The notes under the pieces were generated by a model. It was not told the DNA's origin, did no database searches, and saw nothing but the letters and a program-made list of their open reading frames with translations. This document shows, piece by piece, positions 43,948-53,092 of a DNA stretch of 64,000 nucleotides (positions are counted from its first letter, which is position 1; each line of letters starts with the position of its first letter). The DNA is from Desulfarculus sp. GTDB taxonomy: Bacteria > Desulfobacterota > Desulfarculia > Desulfarculales > Desulfarculaceae. The position numbers and the translations under genes were made by a program. Location of the stretch: assembly GCA_016218705.1 (NCBI GenBank), contig JACRDC010000037.1, positions 1-64,000 of the forward strand. The letters run 5' to 3'.

Positions 43948-44831
43948 GGGGCGGCTTCCCAGCGGGCCAGGCGCAGGTCCAGCACCCGGGCCAGGGGCCG
44001 GATGGTGCCCTCCACCAGCCGCCGCCGGCTGAGCCAATAGCCGTGCTTGTGCAGGTAGTAGACCAGGCCCTTGAGGTGGCTCAGGGAGGTGGCCGAGAAG
44101 GGCTTCTTGTGGGTGATGTGCCGGGTGTGGTGCTTGACCCGCAGGTGGGGGTAGAAGACCACGGCGCGGCCGGCCTTCCAGGCCCGCAGGCAGTAGTCCA
44201 CGTCCTCGGGGGCGTAGAAGATGCGCTCGTCCAGCGGCCCCACCCGCTGCCAAGTGTCGCGGGTCAGGAACCAGCAGCAACTGATGGCCGTCTGCACGCA
44301 GCGGGTGTGGGCAAAGGGAAAGCCGGGATACCAGTCGTGGTTGATGGTGGGGCGCCGCAAGAGGATGCCCGGCAGCTTGAGCAGCTTGTCGGCCAGGGTG
44401 GGCAGCCGCTTGACCGAGTTGTAGGTGGAGCCGTCGGGCATGATGATGGCCGGCCCCACGATACCCACCTCGGGGAAGTCCTGGAGCAGCCTGAGCACAG
44501 GGCGGAGGTCCAGGTCCAGTATCTCGGCGTCGGAGTCCATGACGCAGATCATCCGGCCTCGGGAGGCTTCCAGGGCGCGGTTGCGCGAGAAGGTGGTGCC
44601 GGTGTTGCGCCCCAGGTAGATGGTCTTCAGCCGTCCGCCCAGCACCTGGCCGAAGGCCTCCAGCAGCGGGCGGGTGTGGTCGGTCGAGCCGTTGTCCACC
44701 ACCAGTATCTCGTGGTCCAGGCCCGAGGCGCTGGCCGCTAGGGCCGCCGAAACCAGGCAGCGCGGCAGCCTTCCCGCGTCGTTGTAGGTGATGACCACGA
44801 AGCTGATGCCGGGCTGGGGGTGTTCTGACAT
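43944..44831 (-). CDS. Glycosyltransferase family 2
   Basis: A 295-residue inverting GT-A enzyme. ISFVVITYNDAGRLPRCL, EILVVDNGSTDHT, the DxD motif as MDSDAEI and the late APEDVDYCLRAWKAG (ED catalytic base) are all present, a rhamnosyltransferase-like pattern. ATG 44831 gives the conserved N-terminus; the frame to 44924 is extra. It is divergent from the GT4-like gene at 44958. Confidence 0.92.
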   Translation of the reverse strand: MSEHPQPGISFVVITYNDAGRLPRCLVSAALAASASGLDHEILVVDNGSTDHTRPLLEAFGQVLGGRLKTIYLGRNTGTTFSRNRALEASRGRMICVMDSDAEILDLDLRPVLRLLQDFPEVGIVGPAIIMPDGSTYNSVKRLPTLADKLLKLPGILLRRPTINHDWYPGFPFAHTRCVQTAISCCWFLTRDTWQRVGPLDERIFYAPEDVDYCLRAWKAGRAVVFYPHLRVKHHTRHITHKKPFSATSLSHLKGLVYYLHKHGYWLSRRRLVEGTIRPLARVLDLRLARWEAAP

Positions 44832-44957
44832 GGGATTGCTTTCCGTGGGCCGCCGGACGGCCTTGGCGCGTTTTTGTGGCTTGCCACCTAAGCGAATGCT
44901 AGACTGGCGCGGAACAAATTGCAACCCGCAGCAGGGCGGGGGAGACCAGCGCTCACC

Positions 44958-46226
44958 ATGAACAGTGCGGAATCATCGGCTGACGGCCTGGGCCTGTTGG
45001 TGGTGTCATTTCACTTCCCCCCCACCGCCGAGCCCCGGGCCATCCAGGTGGGCAACCTGCTGGGCGCCGTGGACTGGCCCCTGTTGGTGGCCCGGGGTGA
45101 CGACCCCCGCCGCCGGCCCGACCCCTCCCTGACCGCGCGCCTCAAGCACCCCCAGAGCCGGGTGCTGGCCATACCCTACCGGCCCCACCCCGTGGGGGTG
45201 CGCCTGGAGTTCCACGGCAGCAACTACAAGCTGCCCCTGGCTGGCTACAGCCCCGACATGTTCCACTACTGGCGGCGGCCGGCGGTCAAGGCCATCGGGC
45301 AGGCCCTCAAGGACCTGCCCTGGCGGCCCCGGGCGCTCATCACCTTCGCCCAGCCCTGGACCACCCATCTGGTGGGCCTGGACCTGGCGCGCGGCTTGGG
45401 TCTGCCCTGGCTGGCCCATTTCAGCGACCTTTGGGCCGACTGGCCCTTCATGCCCGGCGACCCCCTGACCAGGGCCTACAACCGCCGGCTGGAGGCGGCG
45501 GTGATCAACCAGGCCAGCCGGGTGCTCTTCACCTCGCCGGAGACCCTGGACCTGGTCATGGCCAAGTACCCGCCGGCCCTGGCCGCCAAGGCCGGCCTCC
45601 TTACCCACAGCTTCGTGGAGGGCGACTACCCGGCCCAGGGCTACCAGCCCGGCCCCCGGCGGGTGATCCGCTACCTGGGCAACTTCTACGGCCGGCGCCA
45701 CCCCAGCCTCTTGGTGGAGCCCCTGCGCATCTTGCGGCAATCGCGGCCCGAGCTCTTGGCCAACCTGAGCATCGAAATCGTGGGCTCCTACCAGCCCCCC
45801 TCCGGCGGCGGCAATCCCTTCGCCGGCCTGCCGCCGGGGCTCTTGACCTTCAGGCCGGCGGTGCCCCACCAGGACTGCCTGGCCCTGATGGCCCAGGCCG
45901 AGGCCCTGTTGGTCATCGAGTTCCCGGTGGAGCGCTCGGTATGGCTGCCTTCCAAGATCGTGGAGTACATCGGGGCGGGCAGGCCCATACTGGGCATGGT
46001 GCCCCAGGGGGCCTCGCGCCGGGTGATCGAGGATGTGGGTGGGCTCACCGCCGACCCCGCCGACCCCCAGGCCGTGGCGGCCATGCTGGCCCGTTATCTG
46101 GAGCGGCCCGCGCCGTCGTCGCCCTGGGGCGACCAGGCCGTGCGCGGCTCCTTCAGGGCGGAGAGTCTGGCGGCCCAACTGGACCGCGAGCTGCGCCAGG
46201 CCCTGGCCGTCTCTACTTCTGATTAA
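44958..46226 (+). CDS. Glycosyltransferase family 4-like protein
   Basis: A 422-residue GT-B protein: VVSFHFPPTAEPRAIQVGNLLG at the N-terminus, WLAHFSDLWADWPFM in the acceptor domain, VIRYLGNFYGRRHPSLLVE and PSKIVEYIGAGRPILGM in the donor domain. The subgroup resembles GT4 enzymes with an FPP.x.GA N-terminal motif. Its last 14 bases overlap the end of the convergent secreted-protein gene. ATG 44958 is preferred over the upstream ATG 44919. Confidence 0.87.
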   Translation: MNSAESSADGLGLLVVSFHFPPTAEPRAIQVGNLLGAVDWPLLVARGDDPRRRPDPSLTARLKHPQSRVLAIPYRPHPVGVRLEFHGSNYKLPLAGYSPDMFHYWRRPAVKAIGQALKDLPWRPRALITFAQPWTTHLVGLDLARGLGLPWLAHFSDLWADWPFMPGDPLTRAYNRRLEAAVINQASRVLFTSPETLDLVMAKYPPALAAKAGLLTHSFVEGDYPAQGYQPGPRRVIRYLGNFYGRRHPSLLVEPLRILRQSRPELLANLSIEIVGSYQPPSGGGNPFAGLPPGLLTFRPAVPHQDCLALMAQAEALLVIEFPVERSVWLPSKIVEYIGAGRPILGMVPQGASRRVIEDVGGLTADPADPQAVAAMLARYLERPAPSSPWGDQAVRGSFRAESLAAQLDRELRQALAVSTSD

Positions 46227-47913
46227 TCAGCCAATCCAGCTCCGCCGTGGTGCGGAACATCCAGCCGTAGCGGCGCTTGGGCCACAGGGGATATTCGGGC
46301 TTGCCGTGGGCCGGGCCGTCCTTGATGTACCAGCGCTCCAGGTCGTACTTGGCGCTCTTGATGAGTTCCTCCTGCAACCGCTCCAGCTCAGGGCGGACCT
46401 TGCCCTGCTTGCGCAAGAAGTAATTGGCCGCGGCCACGGTCTTCAGGTTGTCCAGGCTGTGCTGCAGGTCGTTGTACTCGTAGACCTCGCGGTCCTTGGG
46501 CGGCTGGGAGCCGTAGAGGTAGTGGGCCACCACCCAGGGGTACTTCTCGCCCTTGCCCTGGAGCTTGTAGGTGCCGAAGCGCGCCAGGGACTCGGCCAGC
46601 ATCTCGATGGACTTGGCCACCCGGGGGTCGGCGCTGACCAGGTAGTAGCGCAGCATGGCGTCCACGGCCAGGGCCGACATCCAGGAGCTGCACAGCCAGC
46701 CCTCGATCTTCTCGCCGTGCTGGCGGGCGGTGTGCACCATGCAGCCGTCCTTGGGCGCGCCGGGCAGGGGGTTGATCTGGGCGTTGTAGCCGGCCTCGAA
46801 CAGGGCGCGCGCGCGTTCCAGCAGTTGGGCGTCGCCGGTCATCTCATAGGCCACGGTGGCGTTCAAGAGGGCAAAGGCCAGGTGGCGCTCGGTCCAGAAG
46901 GTGCGCTGGGGGGTCAAGACCGGGTCCCACACGTCCAGGAGCTTGAGCACGCTCTTGGAGGTGTTCAGCACCTTCTCGTCGCCCGTGAGCCAGTAGGTCA
47001 GGGCCAGGCACTCCTGGAAGCCGAACTTGACGTCGGGCGGCTCCTTGTCGCCCAGGAGGGCGAAGCGGCCGTCGGGAAGCAGCTTGGAGGCGTAGACCTG
47101 GGTGGCGCGTACTCCCTGGCGCAGGGGCTCAAGGCCGCCCTGGCGGATATGGGTGACGTAGAAGGTGGTGGCGCGGTCGAAGAGCCAGCACTCGTAGTCC
47201 TTCATGTAGTCGCTGACGTATATCTTCTCCACCCGGGGATCAAACTGGTTGATGGCCGTGAGGAAGTACTTGCCCATGTTGTGGTCGTAGAATTCCCACT
47301 TGGGGTCGCTGCCCGAGGGCAGGATGCGCCCCTTGAGCAGGGCCTGGCCCAGCCACTGCTTGGGCAGCACGGCGTAGACCGGCGGCTCTTGCAGATTGGT
47401 GCCGGCCAGGGCCTTGTCCTCGATGGTCAGCCAGTGCTGGCGGGCCGGCCACTCCTCGGTCTCGTTCTCTTGGCGGGGGGCGCCCCAGCGCAGGGTGTAG
47501 GTGCGGGGCATGGCCACGGAGATGAAGTCGCGAAATTGCACCAGGGCCGCGCGGATGCTGCCGGCCCCGGGCACCGGGTCCTTCCAGGTGGCCAGCACCT
47601 TGACCCGGATGGGCAGCTCCTTGCCGCCATTGTCCACCAGCGCGATCTGCTTGGGGTCGCGAACAAACCCCGGGGGAAAGGGTACCCCGAAGCTGATCAT
47701 GGTCACCCGGTCGGTGCTGCGGGGATCGGCGTGCAGCACCACCGGCACCTGGCCCTGGGCCTGGGGCGGGGGGAAGAAGGCCAGGTAGGCCGGGTCGTGG
47801 GGGGCGGCGGGCGCGGCGGCGCCAGCGGCCCCGGCCAGGCCGGCCAAGAGCATGAGCGTCAGTGCCGCCAGTAGCAAACCCGGGCGCATGCGCCCGCGCG
47901 CTGGCCGCATCAC
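46213..47913 (-). CDS. Secreted protein of the EPS locus, polysaccharide-lyase-like
   Basis: A 566-residue exported protein with a signal peptide (LLLAALTLMLLAGLAGAAGA). The first part is beta-rich (VTMISFGVPFPPGFV is reminiscent of exo-rhamnogalacturonan-lyase-like proteins); the second part is rich in helices such as TERHLAFALLNATVAYEMTGD, suggesting an alpha/alpha-barrel. It probably binds or trims the exported polysaccharide. ATG 47913 overlaps the stop of the PrsT-like gene. Family assignment is tentative. Confidence 0.6.
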   Translation of the reverse strand: MMRPARGRMRPGLLLAALTLMLLAGLAGAAGAAAPAAPHDPAYLAFFPPPQAQGQVPVVLHADPRSTDRVTMISFGVPFPPGFVRDPKQIALVDNGGKELPIRVKVLATWKDPVPGAGSIRAALVQFRDFISVAMPRTYTLRWGAPRQENETEEWPARQHWLTIEDKALAGTNLQEPPVYAVLPKQWLGQALLKGRILPSGSDPKWEFYDHNMGKYFLTAINQFDPRVEKIYVSDYMKDYECWLFDRATTFYVTHIRQGGLEPLRQGVRATQVYASKLLPDGRFALLGDKEPPDVKFGFQECLALTYWLTGDEKVLNTSKSVLKLLDVWDPVLTPQRTFWTERHLAFALLNATVAYEMTGDAQLLERARALFEAGYNAQINPLPGAPKDGCMVHTARQHGEKIEGWLCSSWMSALAVDAMLRYYLVSADPRVAKSIEMLAESLARFGTYKLQGKGEKYPWVVAHYLYGSQPPKDREVYEYNDLQHSLDNLKTVAAANYFLRKQGKVRPELERLQEELIKSAKYDLERWYIKDGPAHGKPEYPLWPKRRYGWMFRTTAELDWLINQK

Positions 47914-50306
47914 TTGCCCCCCAGCTTGGTTTGCAGCTTTAGGGCGTCGTTCTTCTCCCTGAAATTGCCAGGCTGGGCCAACGCCTTTTTCAGGGCCGCC
48001 TTGGCCGCCACGTCATCCTTGAGCGCCGTAAGCACCGCCGCCAGGTGGTAGTGGATGGCGGGGTTGTTGGGGTCCTGCTTGGCGGCGTCCTCCAGCTCTT
48101 GCAAGGCGCCTTGCAGGGAGCCGCGCTGGAAGAGCACCCAGCCCATGGTGTCGGTCAGGCGAGGGTCGTTGGGCGACAGGCGCTTGGCCCGCTGGATCAG
48201 GGGCAGGGCCTCGTTGAGGGCCTTGTCGCCGCCCCGGCGGGCCAGCAGATAGGCCAGGTTGTTCAGGGCCGGCACGAACTCGGGGCTGATGTTCAAGGCC
48301 TGGCGGTAGTCCTCCTCGGCCTCGGGCTCGCGCCCCAACAGCTCGCGCACGTCGCCCCGGGCCACCAGGGCCGCCGGGTTGTCGGGGGCCAGCTTGAGGG
48401 CGCCGTCCAGGTGGGTCACCGCCGAGTCTATCTTGCCCTGGGCGCGGTCCACGGCGGCCAGGCCGATGAGCGAGGTGACCAGGTTGGGGTTGATGGCCAT
48501 GGCCGCCTGGTATTCCTTGCGGGCCAGGTCGGGCTGGTTGCCCACCTGGTACAGGTCGCCCAAGAGGTTGTGCACCATCTCCTTGCGCTGGGTCTTGTCC
48601 ATCTGGGCCTTGACCCGGGCGATGGCCTTGTCGGTCTGCTTCTCGCCCACCAAGAGGAAGGCCAGGCGCATCAGGGCGTCCAGGTTGTTGGGGTCGGCCT
48701 TGAGGGCCTCCTCGAAGTTCTTGACCGCCTCCTGGTTCTGCTTGCGGGCCTGGGCCAGCATGCCCAGGCGGTGGTGCCCCAGGCCCGAGGCGGGGTCGCG
48801 GGCGGCCAGGGCCTGGAAGTCGGCCTCGGCCTTGGGGAAGGTGCCCTGGGCCAGGTAGAAGCGGCCGCGCAGGTCCAGGGCGGCCAGGTTCTTGGGCTCC
48901 AGTTGCAGCACCTGGTCCATCTGGGATATGCCCTGGCCCAGCTCGCCGGCCTGGGCCTGCAAGGAGGCCAGCAGGAAGCGTGGCCGGATGTCGGCGGGGT
49001 CTGACTTGATGGCCTTGTTCAGGTCGGCCAGGGCCAGTTGGGGCTTTTGCTGGCGGGTGAAGGCCTGGGCGCGGCGGTAGAGGGCCTCGGCGTCCTCGGG
49101 CCGCTCGCGGACCACGCCGGTAAGCAGGTTGATGGCCTTGTCCAGCTCGCCCCGGGCCAGGGCCAGACGGGCCAGCAGGGTCTGGGTGGTGGTGTCGGCG
49201 GGGTGCTCCTTGGCCACCTCGTCCAGGCGCTTCTGGGCCTGCTCCAGGCGTCCGCGCTCCAGGTCGAACTCGGCCAGGGCGTTTTGGGGCACCGGCGACT
49301 TGGGCGCCACCTTGGCCGCCTGGTCCAGGAAGGACAGTGCCTTGGCCGAATCGCCCCGCGAGGCGTAGAACCCGGCGGTCATCAGCAAGGGCCACATGGA
49401 CTCGGGATGCTGGCGCACGGCCTCCATGTAGACCTGCTCGGCCCGCTGGGCCTGGCCGGCCACGGTGTAGAAGCGGGCCAAGGCCAGGCGGTAGCGCTCG
49501 TCGTTGGGATAGCGGGCCACCAGCTCGCGCAGGGCCGCCTCGGCCTCGCCAGTCATCTGCTGGCGCATGAGCATCTCCACCAGCATCAGTTGCAGCCGGG
49601 CCTCGTTGGGGTTGGTCTGGGCCGCCTGGCGCAACAGGGCGATGGCCTTGTCGTCCTGGCGCTGGTTGAGGTACAGCCGCACCAGGAGCAGTTGGGGGGT
49701 GAGCAGCTTGGGGGCCAGCTCGATGGCCTTGTTGAACTCCTTCTCGGCCAGGTCGGCGCGCCCTTCCTCGCTGTGTTGCTGCCCGAGCAGCACGTGGATG
49801 TCGGCGCGTTCGGGGGCCAGCGTCATGGCCTCCTTGAGGGTGGCCACGGACTTAGCCGAGTCCTGGCGCTGGGCAAAGGCCTGGCCCAGGAGGATCATGG
49901 CGTCCACGTCCTGGGGTTTCTGCTTGAGCACCAACTCGGCGCGTTCGGTGGCCTCGTCGGTGCGTCCGGCCAGGAGCGAAATCTGGCCCAGGCGCACCTG
50001 GGCGTCCAGGTTGTCGGGGTCCAGGGTCACGGTGTTGAAGAACAGGCGGTAGGCCTGGGCCAGGTCCCCCAGCTTGAGGTAGGTCAGGCCCAGGCGGTAG
50101 TGGGCCTCGGGGAAACGGGCGTCGTCCTTGAGGGCGTTGCGGAACTCCAGGGAGGCCTCGCGGTACTTGCCCTCATCAAAGTATTTCTTGCCCTTCTGCA
50201 TGAACTCCTGCTTGTCGGCCCAGGCGGGCGGGACCAGGAGCAGAACCAGGGCCAGCGCCAGCAGGGCGCCGCACAGCCTGCGCCGCGAGGATGAGTGCGG
50301 ATTCAT
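47910..50306 (-). CDS. prsT: Exosortase-system TPR protein (PrsT-like)
   Basis: A 798-residue periplasmic protein made almost wholly of tetratricopeptide repeats, about 20 units of the form A-x-LGQ-x-Y...P-x-N. It matches the TPR protein conserved in PEP-CTERM/exosortase loci in length, repeat layout and location. The signal peptide (LCGALLALALVLLLVPPAWA) ends in AWA-D rather than a lipobox cysteine, so it is likely soluble or membrane-associated through partners. ATG 50306 follows AGGGAGGC. A TATAAT box at 50421-50426 lies upstream. Confidence 0.85.
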   Translation of the reverse strand: MNPHSSSRRRLCGALLALALVLLLVPPAWADKQEFMQKGKKYFDEGKYREASLEFRNALKDDARFPEAHYRLGLTYLKLGDLAQAYRLFFNTVTLDPDNLDAQVRLGQISLLAGRTDEATERAELVLKQKPQDVDAMILLGQAFAQRQDSAKSVATLKEAMTLAPERADIHVLLGQQHSEEGRADLAEKEFNKAIELAPKLLTPQLLLVRLYLNQRQDDKAIALLRQAAQTNPNEARLQLMLVEMLMRQQMTGEAEAALRELVARYPNDERYRLALARFYTVAGQAQRAEQVYMEAVRQHPESMWPLLMTAGFYASRGDSAKALSFLDQAAKVAPKSPVPQNALAEFDLERGRLEQAQKRLDEVAKEHPADTTTQTLLARLALARGELDKAINLLTGVVRERPEDAEALYRRAQAFTRQQKPQLALADLNKAIKSDPADIRPRFLLASLQAQAGELGQGISQMDQVLQLEPKNLAALDLRGRFYLAQGTFPKAEADFQALAARDPASGLGHHRLGMLAQARKQNQEAVKNFEEALKADPNNLDALMRLAFLLVGEKQTDKAIARVKAQMDKTQRKEMVHNLLGDLYQVGNQPDLARKEYQAAMAINPNLVTSLIGLAAVDRAQGKIDSAVTHLDGALKLAPDNPAALVARGDVRELLGREPEAEEDYRQALNISPEFVPALNNLAYLLARRGGDKALNEALPLIQRAKRLSPNDPRLTDTMGWVLFQRGSLQGALQELEDAAKQDPNNPAIHYHLAAVLTALKDDVAAKAALKKALAQPGNFREKNDALKLQTKLGGK

Positions 50307-50420
50307 GTTTGCCTCCCTGGCCCACTGCTTTTGGGCCCCAACCGAACGGATATCAGCCTGGTCGCCGGCGGGCCGGGCCGGCCGCCGACGCCTTGCGGGG
50401 GTTTCGGGTGTCAAGTGCAC

Positions 50421-50449
50421 ATTATAGCCCAGTTAACCGGCCTTGTTGT
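50421..50449 (-). promoter_or_regulatory. Candidate promoter of the prsT operon
   Basis: On the minus strand a perfect TATAAT (50426-50421) with a poor -35 (ACAACA, 17-base spacing). It sits between the heparinase-like gene and prsT, about 115 bases upstream of the prsT start. Confidence 0.4.
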
Positions 50450-50473
50450 GAATAACCATGTTGCCAAAGACCC

Positions 50474-53092
50474 TCACTGCCCGCCGGCGCCCGCCTCGGG
50501 CCGGGGCACCTTGAAGGCCAGGGTGCCGGCGGCCGAGGATTTCAGGGGCTCCCCTGGGCCGCCCGCCGGGCTGATGGTCACCCTGCCGCTCTCCACCGCC
50601 ACCTGGTACACCCTGTCGGGCATAAGCCCGGCCACCAGGTGGCGGGAGGCCCCGCCGGGATACTGGTAGGCCACCCGGGCCTCGGCCTGGGGCTCGCCCA
50701 GGCGCAAGACCACCACCCGGGGCCAGGCCTGGTCCTTGACCACCAGGCCCACCACCCCCGGCTCGGCCATGGGTAGGGCGCTGATGGCCACGGGATCGGC
50801 CGCGCCCACGTCGGCGGGCAACAGCGCCACCATCATGGCGCGGGTCTTGCCCGTGGCCTCGGCGGCGCCGATCTCCGCCCGGTGGGGGGCCTGGTTCTTG
50901 GCCGGCGGACGGGGAGGATAGTTGCGGTCGCCTACCCAGGAGTCGGCTATCCCGGCCTGGCCGTAGGTCTTGACCACCGCCTTCTCGGGCAGCAGGCACA
51001 CCGCGTCCAGGCGCGAGGGCCCTTCCTGTATGCGTAGCCGCTGGCTGGCATATTGAACGCGCCCCGGCCCCAGGTTGGTGGCCTGGCCCGTCACCTGAGG
51101 TGGTTGGACGCTGTGCAGCACGAAGCTCACGCTGGCCTTCTCGTTGCCCAGCACCACGTCGTCCACCACCGCCACCACCTCCTGGGACTCGCTGTCGTCG
51201 GTGCCGCCGGGGCGCAGGTAAAAGACGTGGCGCACCAGCCGGCTGACCTTGTTGGTGGAGCCCTGGTAGGCCTGGGTGGCCCGGCCGCGCAGGTAGGCGA
51301 AGCGGGGCTTGTCCTCCAGGGCCTCCACCTGGGCCACCTGATAGAGGTCCTGGAGCTGGCTGTAGGGGGCTGGCCCGCTGTCCCAGCCGCTGGCCGTCCA
51401 GGGGGCCTGCTTGACCACCTGACCCTGGGCGTCATAAGACTCCCAGGCCCGCTGGCCGCCGTCGTTGGCGTAGATGCCCCGGCGCTGGGGACCCTCGCGC
51501 AGGTCGTGCCAGGAGTATTCCTGGGGGTCCAGCACCTGCACGGTGTTGTGGGCCAGGCTGCGGAAGGCGTAGTTCTGGCCGTGGCTGGTGACGGGGCCGT
51601 CGTAGGCCCCGCCGGGGGGCAGGAGCAAGCCCTGGCGGTAGATGACCAGGGAGCCGGCGTCCATATGCTGACGCAGGGTGAAATGCGGCCCGCAGTTGAA
51701 GGACAGCCAGGTGCTTAAGGACGACCAATCGGAGCGCAGGAAGGCCCTCCCCGCGGCCGGGGCCAGGTAGGACAGGGGCGCGGTGGACAGCGCCTTGACC
51801 GCTGGGTCGGGGTTGTACCACAAGAACTCGTAGACCAGGCGGTTGTCGGCCAGGGGGCGGGGGGTGCCCCGGTCCATCAGCTCCACCCAGGCCCAGCCGG
51901 CCATGTCCGACTGGGGCCTTAGGTGCAACAGCAGAAGCATCTGCGCGCGCGCCAGGTCCGAGGCCTCCTGGGGGTCCAGCAACTGGTCGCCGTCGGGGGC
52001 CAGGCGGCGGTAGCCGCCCCGGGGCGAGGTGGCGGTGCCGGGCATCTGGTGGTGCAGCAAATAGGCCAGGCGGTCCTTGAACCAGGGGGCCGAGTCCAGG
52101 AGGTCCTCGCCGGTGGCGCTCTTCCAAGCGGCCACGAACTCCAACAGGTCCAGGCCGGCCTGGGCACCGCCAGCCGAGCCCTCGAACCAGGCCCCGCCGG
52201 CCCCGGCCTGTTGCAGGCAGGGCAATATCTCCTTGCCGAAGCCCGCTTGGCGGGCGCGTTGGGCCAGGGGTTCGGCCTGGGGGTGCAGGCCCTGGGCGGC
52301 CAGGCCGGCCAAGGCCTGTAACCGCAAGAGTTGCACCGAGGAGCCGGCGAAGCAGCCGAAAGGCCGGCCCGCGAAGACCTTGGCCTGGCCCACCAGCCAG
52401 GCGGCCACGTTGGCGCGCTCCTGGGGCGTGAAGTGTTCCCAGGCCCAGTCCAGGGTCAGCGCCACCAGGCCGGCCGTCTCGTTGGCCTGGGACAGGTCGT
52501 CCAGAAGCAGTAGATAGGTATCGCCGGCCTTGAGCGCCCCGTCCAGGGGCGGGTCGCCGGGGTTGACGGACAGGCTGGTGGCGGTTTGGTGGGCCACTCG
52601 CCAGGGGGTGTCCTGGGGGGTGACGGTGTTGAGCAGGGTGTAGTGAGAGTGCTTAAGCTTTTCCACCGCGCTTGGCCGGTGGGTGTCATTGACCTGGTGC
52701 CTGAGCACCGATTGGGCGCGGCCGGTGAGCGCCCCGGCCTGGGCGCAGGCCACGGCCAGGCGGCCCAGGCGGTTGGCCGTCTCGGGCTGGGAGGCCTTGG
52801 AGACCAGGGCGGCCAGGGCCAGGCCGGGGCCGTCGTGGGGGCTCTTCTCCTGGCGGGCCGGGGCCTGAGCCCAGGTGATGAGCCGCCGCCAGGCGTTGGG
52901 GCGGGTCTCGGCCAGTTTGCGCAGCCGCTCCAGGTCGGGCGGGGTGAGCAGCAGGCGGGGGTGGCCGGGCGCGGCGGCCGTGGCCGCCGGCATGGCCTGG
53001 GTGGCCTGGCCCTCCACGGGGGCTGCCAGGACGGGGCCGGCCAGGCAGCAATAGGCCCAGACAAGGGCCAGCATGCAAGCTTTGCGCAACAT
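50474..53092 (-). CDS. Heparinase II/III-like secreted protein
   Basis: An 872-residue exported protein with a signal peptide (MLALVWAYCCLAGPVLA). GHPRLLLTPPDLERLRKLAETRP and the helical N-terminal half fit an alpha/alpha-toroid; FLRSDWSSLSTWLSFNCGPH, RQHMDAGSLVIYRQG and SLAHNTVQVLDP in the middle are typical of heparinase II/III lyases, including the conserved His. It may trim or degrade the polymer made by this locus. ATG 53092 overlaps the stop of the deacetylase-like gene by one base. Confidence 0.83.
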   Translation of the reverse strand: MLRKACMLALVWAYCCLAGPVLAAPVEGQATQAMPAATAAAPGHPRLLLTPPDLERLRKLAETRPNAWRRLITWAQAPARQEKSPHDGPGLALAALVSKASQPETANRLGRLAVACAQAGALTGRAQSVLRHQVNDTHRPSAVEKLKHSHYTLLNTVTPQDTPWRVAHQTATSLSVNPGDPPLDGALKAGDTYLLLLDDLSQANETAGLVALTLDWAWEHFTPQERANVAAWLVGQAKVFAGRPFGCFAGSSVQLLRLQALAGLAAQGLHPQAEPLAQRARQAGFGKEILPCLQQAGAGGAWFEGSAGGAQAGLDLLEFVAAWKSATGEDLLDSAPWFKDRLAYLLHHQMPGTATSPRGGYRRLAPDGDQLLDPQEASDLARAQMLLLLHLRPQSDMAGWAWVELMDRGTPRPLADNRLVYEFLWYNPDPAVKALSTAPLSYLAPAAGRAFLRSDWSSLSTWLSFNCGPHFTLRQHMDAGSLVIYRQGLLLPPGGAYDGPVTSHGQNYAFRSLAHNTVQVLDPQEYSWHDLREGPQRRGIYANDGGQRAWESYDAQGQVVKQAPWTASGWDSGPAPYSQLQDLYQVAQVEALEDKPRFAYLRGRATQAYQGSTNKVSRLVRHVFYLRPGGTDDSESQEVVAVVDDVVLGNEKASVSFVLHSVQPPQVTGQATNLGPGRVQYASQRLRIQEGPSRLDAVCLLPEKAVVKTYGQAGIADSWVGDRNYPPRPPAKNQAPHRAEIGAAEATGKTRAMMVALLPADVGAADPVAISALPMAEPGVVGLVVKDQAWPRVVVLRLGEPQAEARVAYQYPGGASRHLVAGLMPDRVYQVAVESGRVTISPAGGPGEPLKSSAAGTLAFKVPRPEAGAGGQ

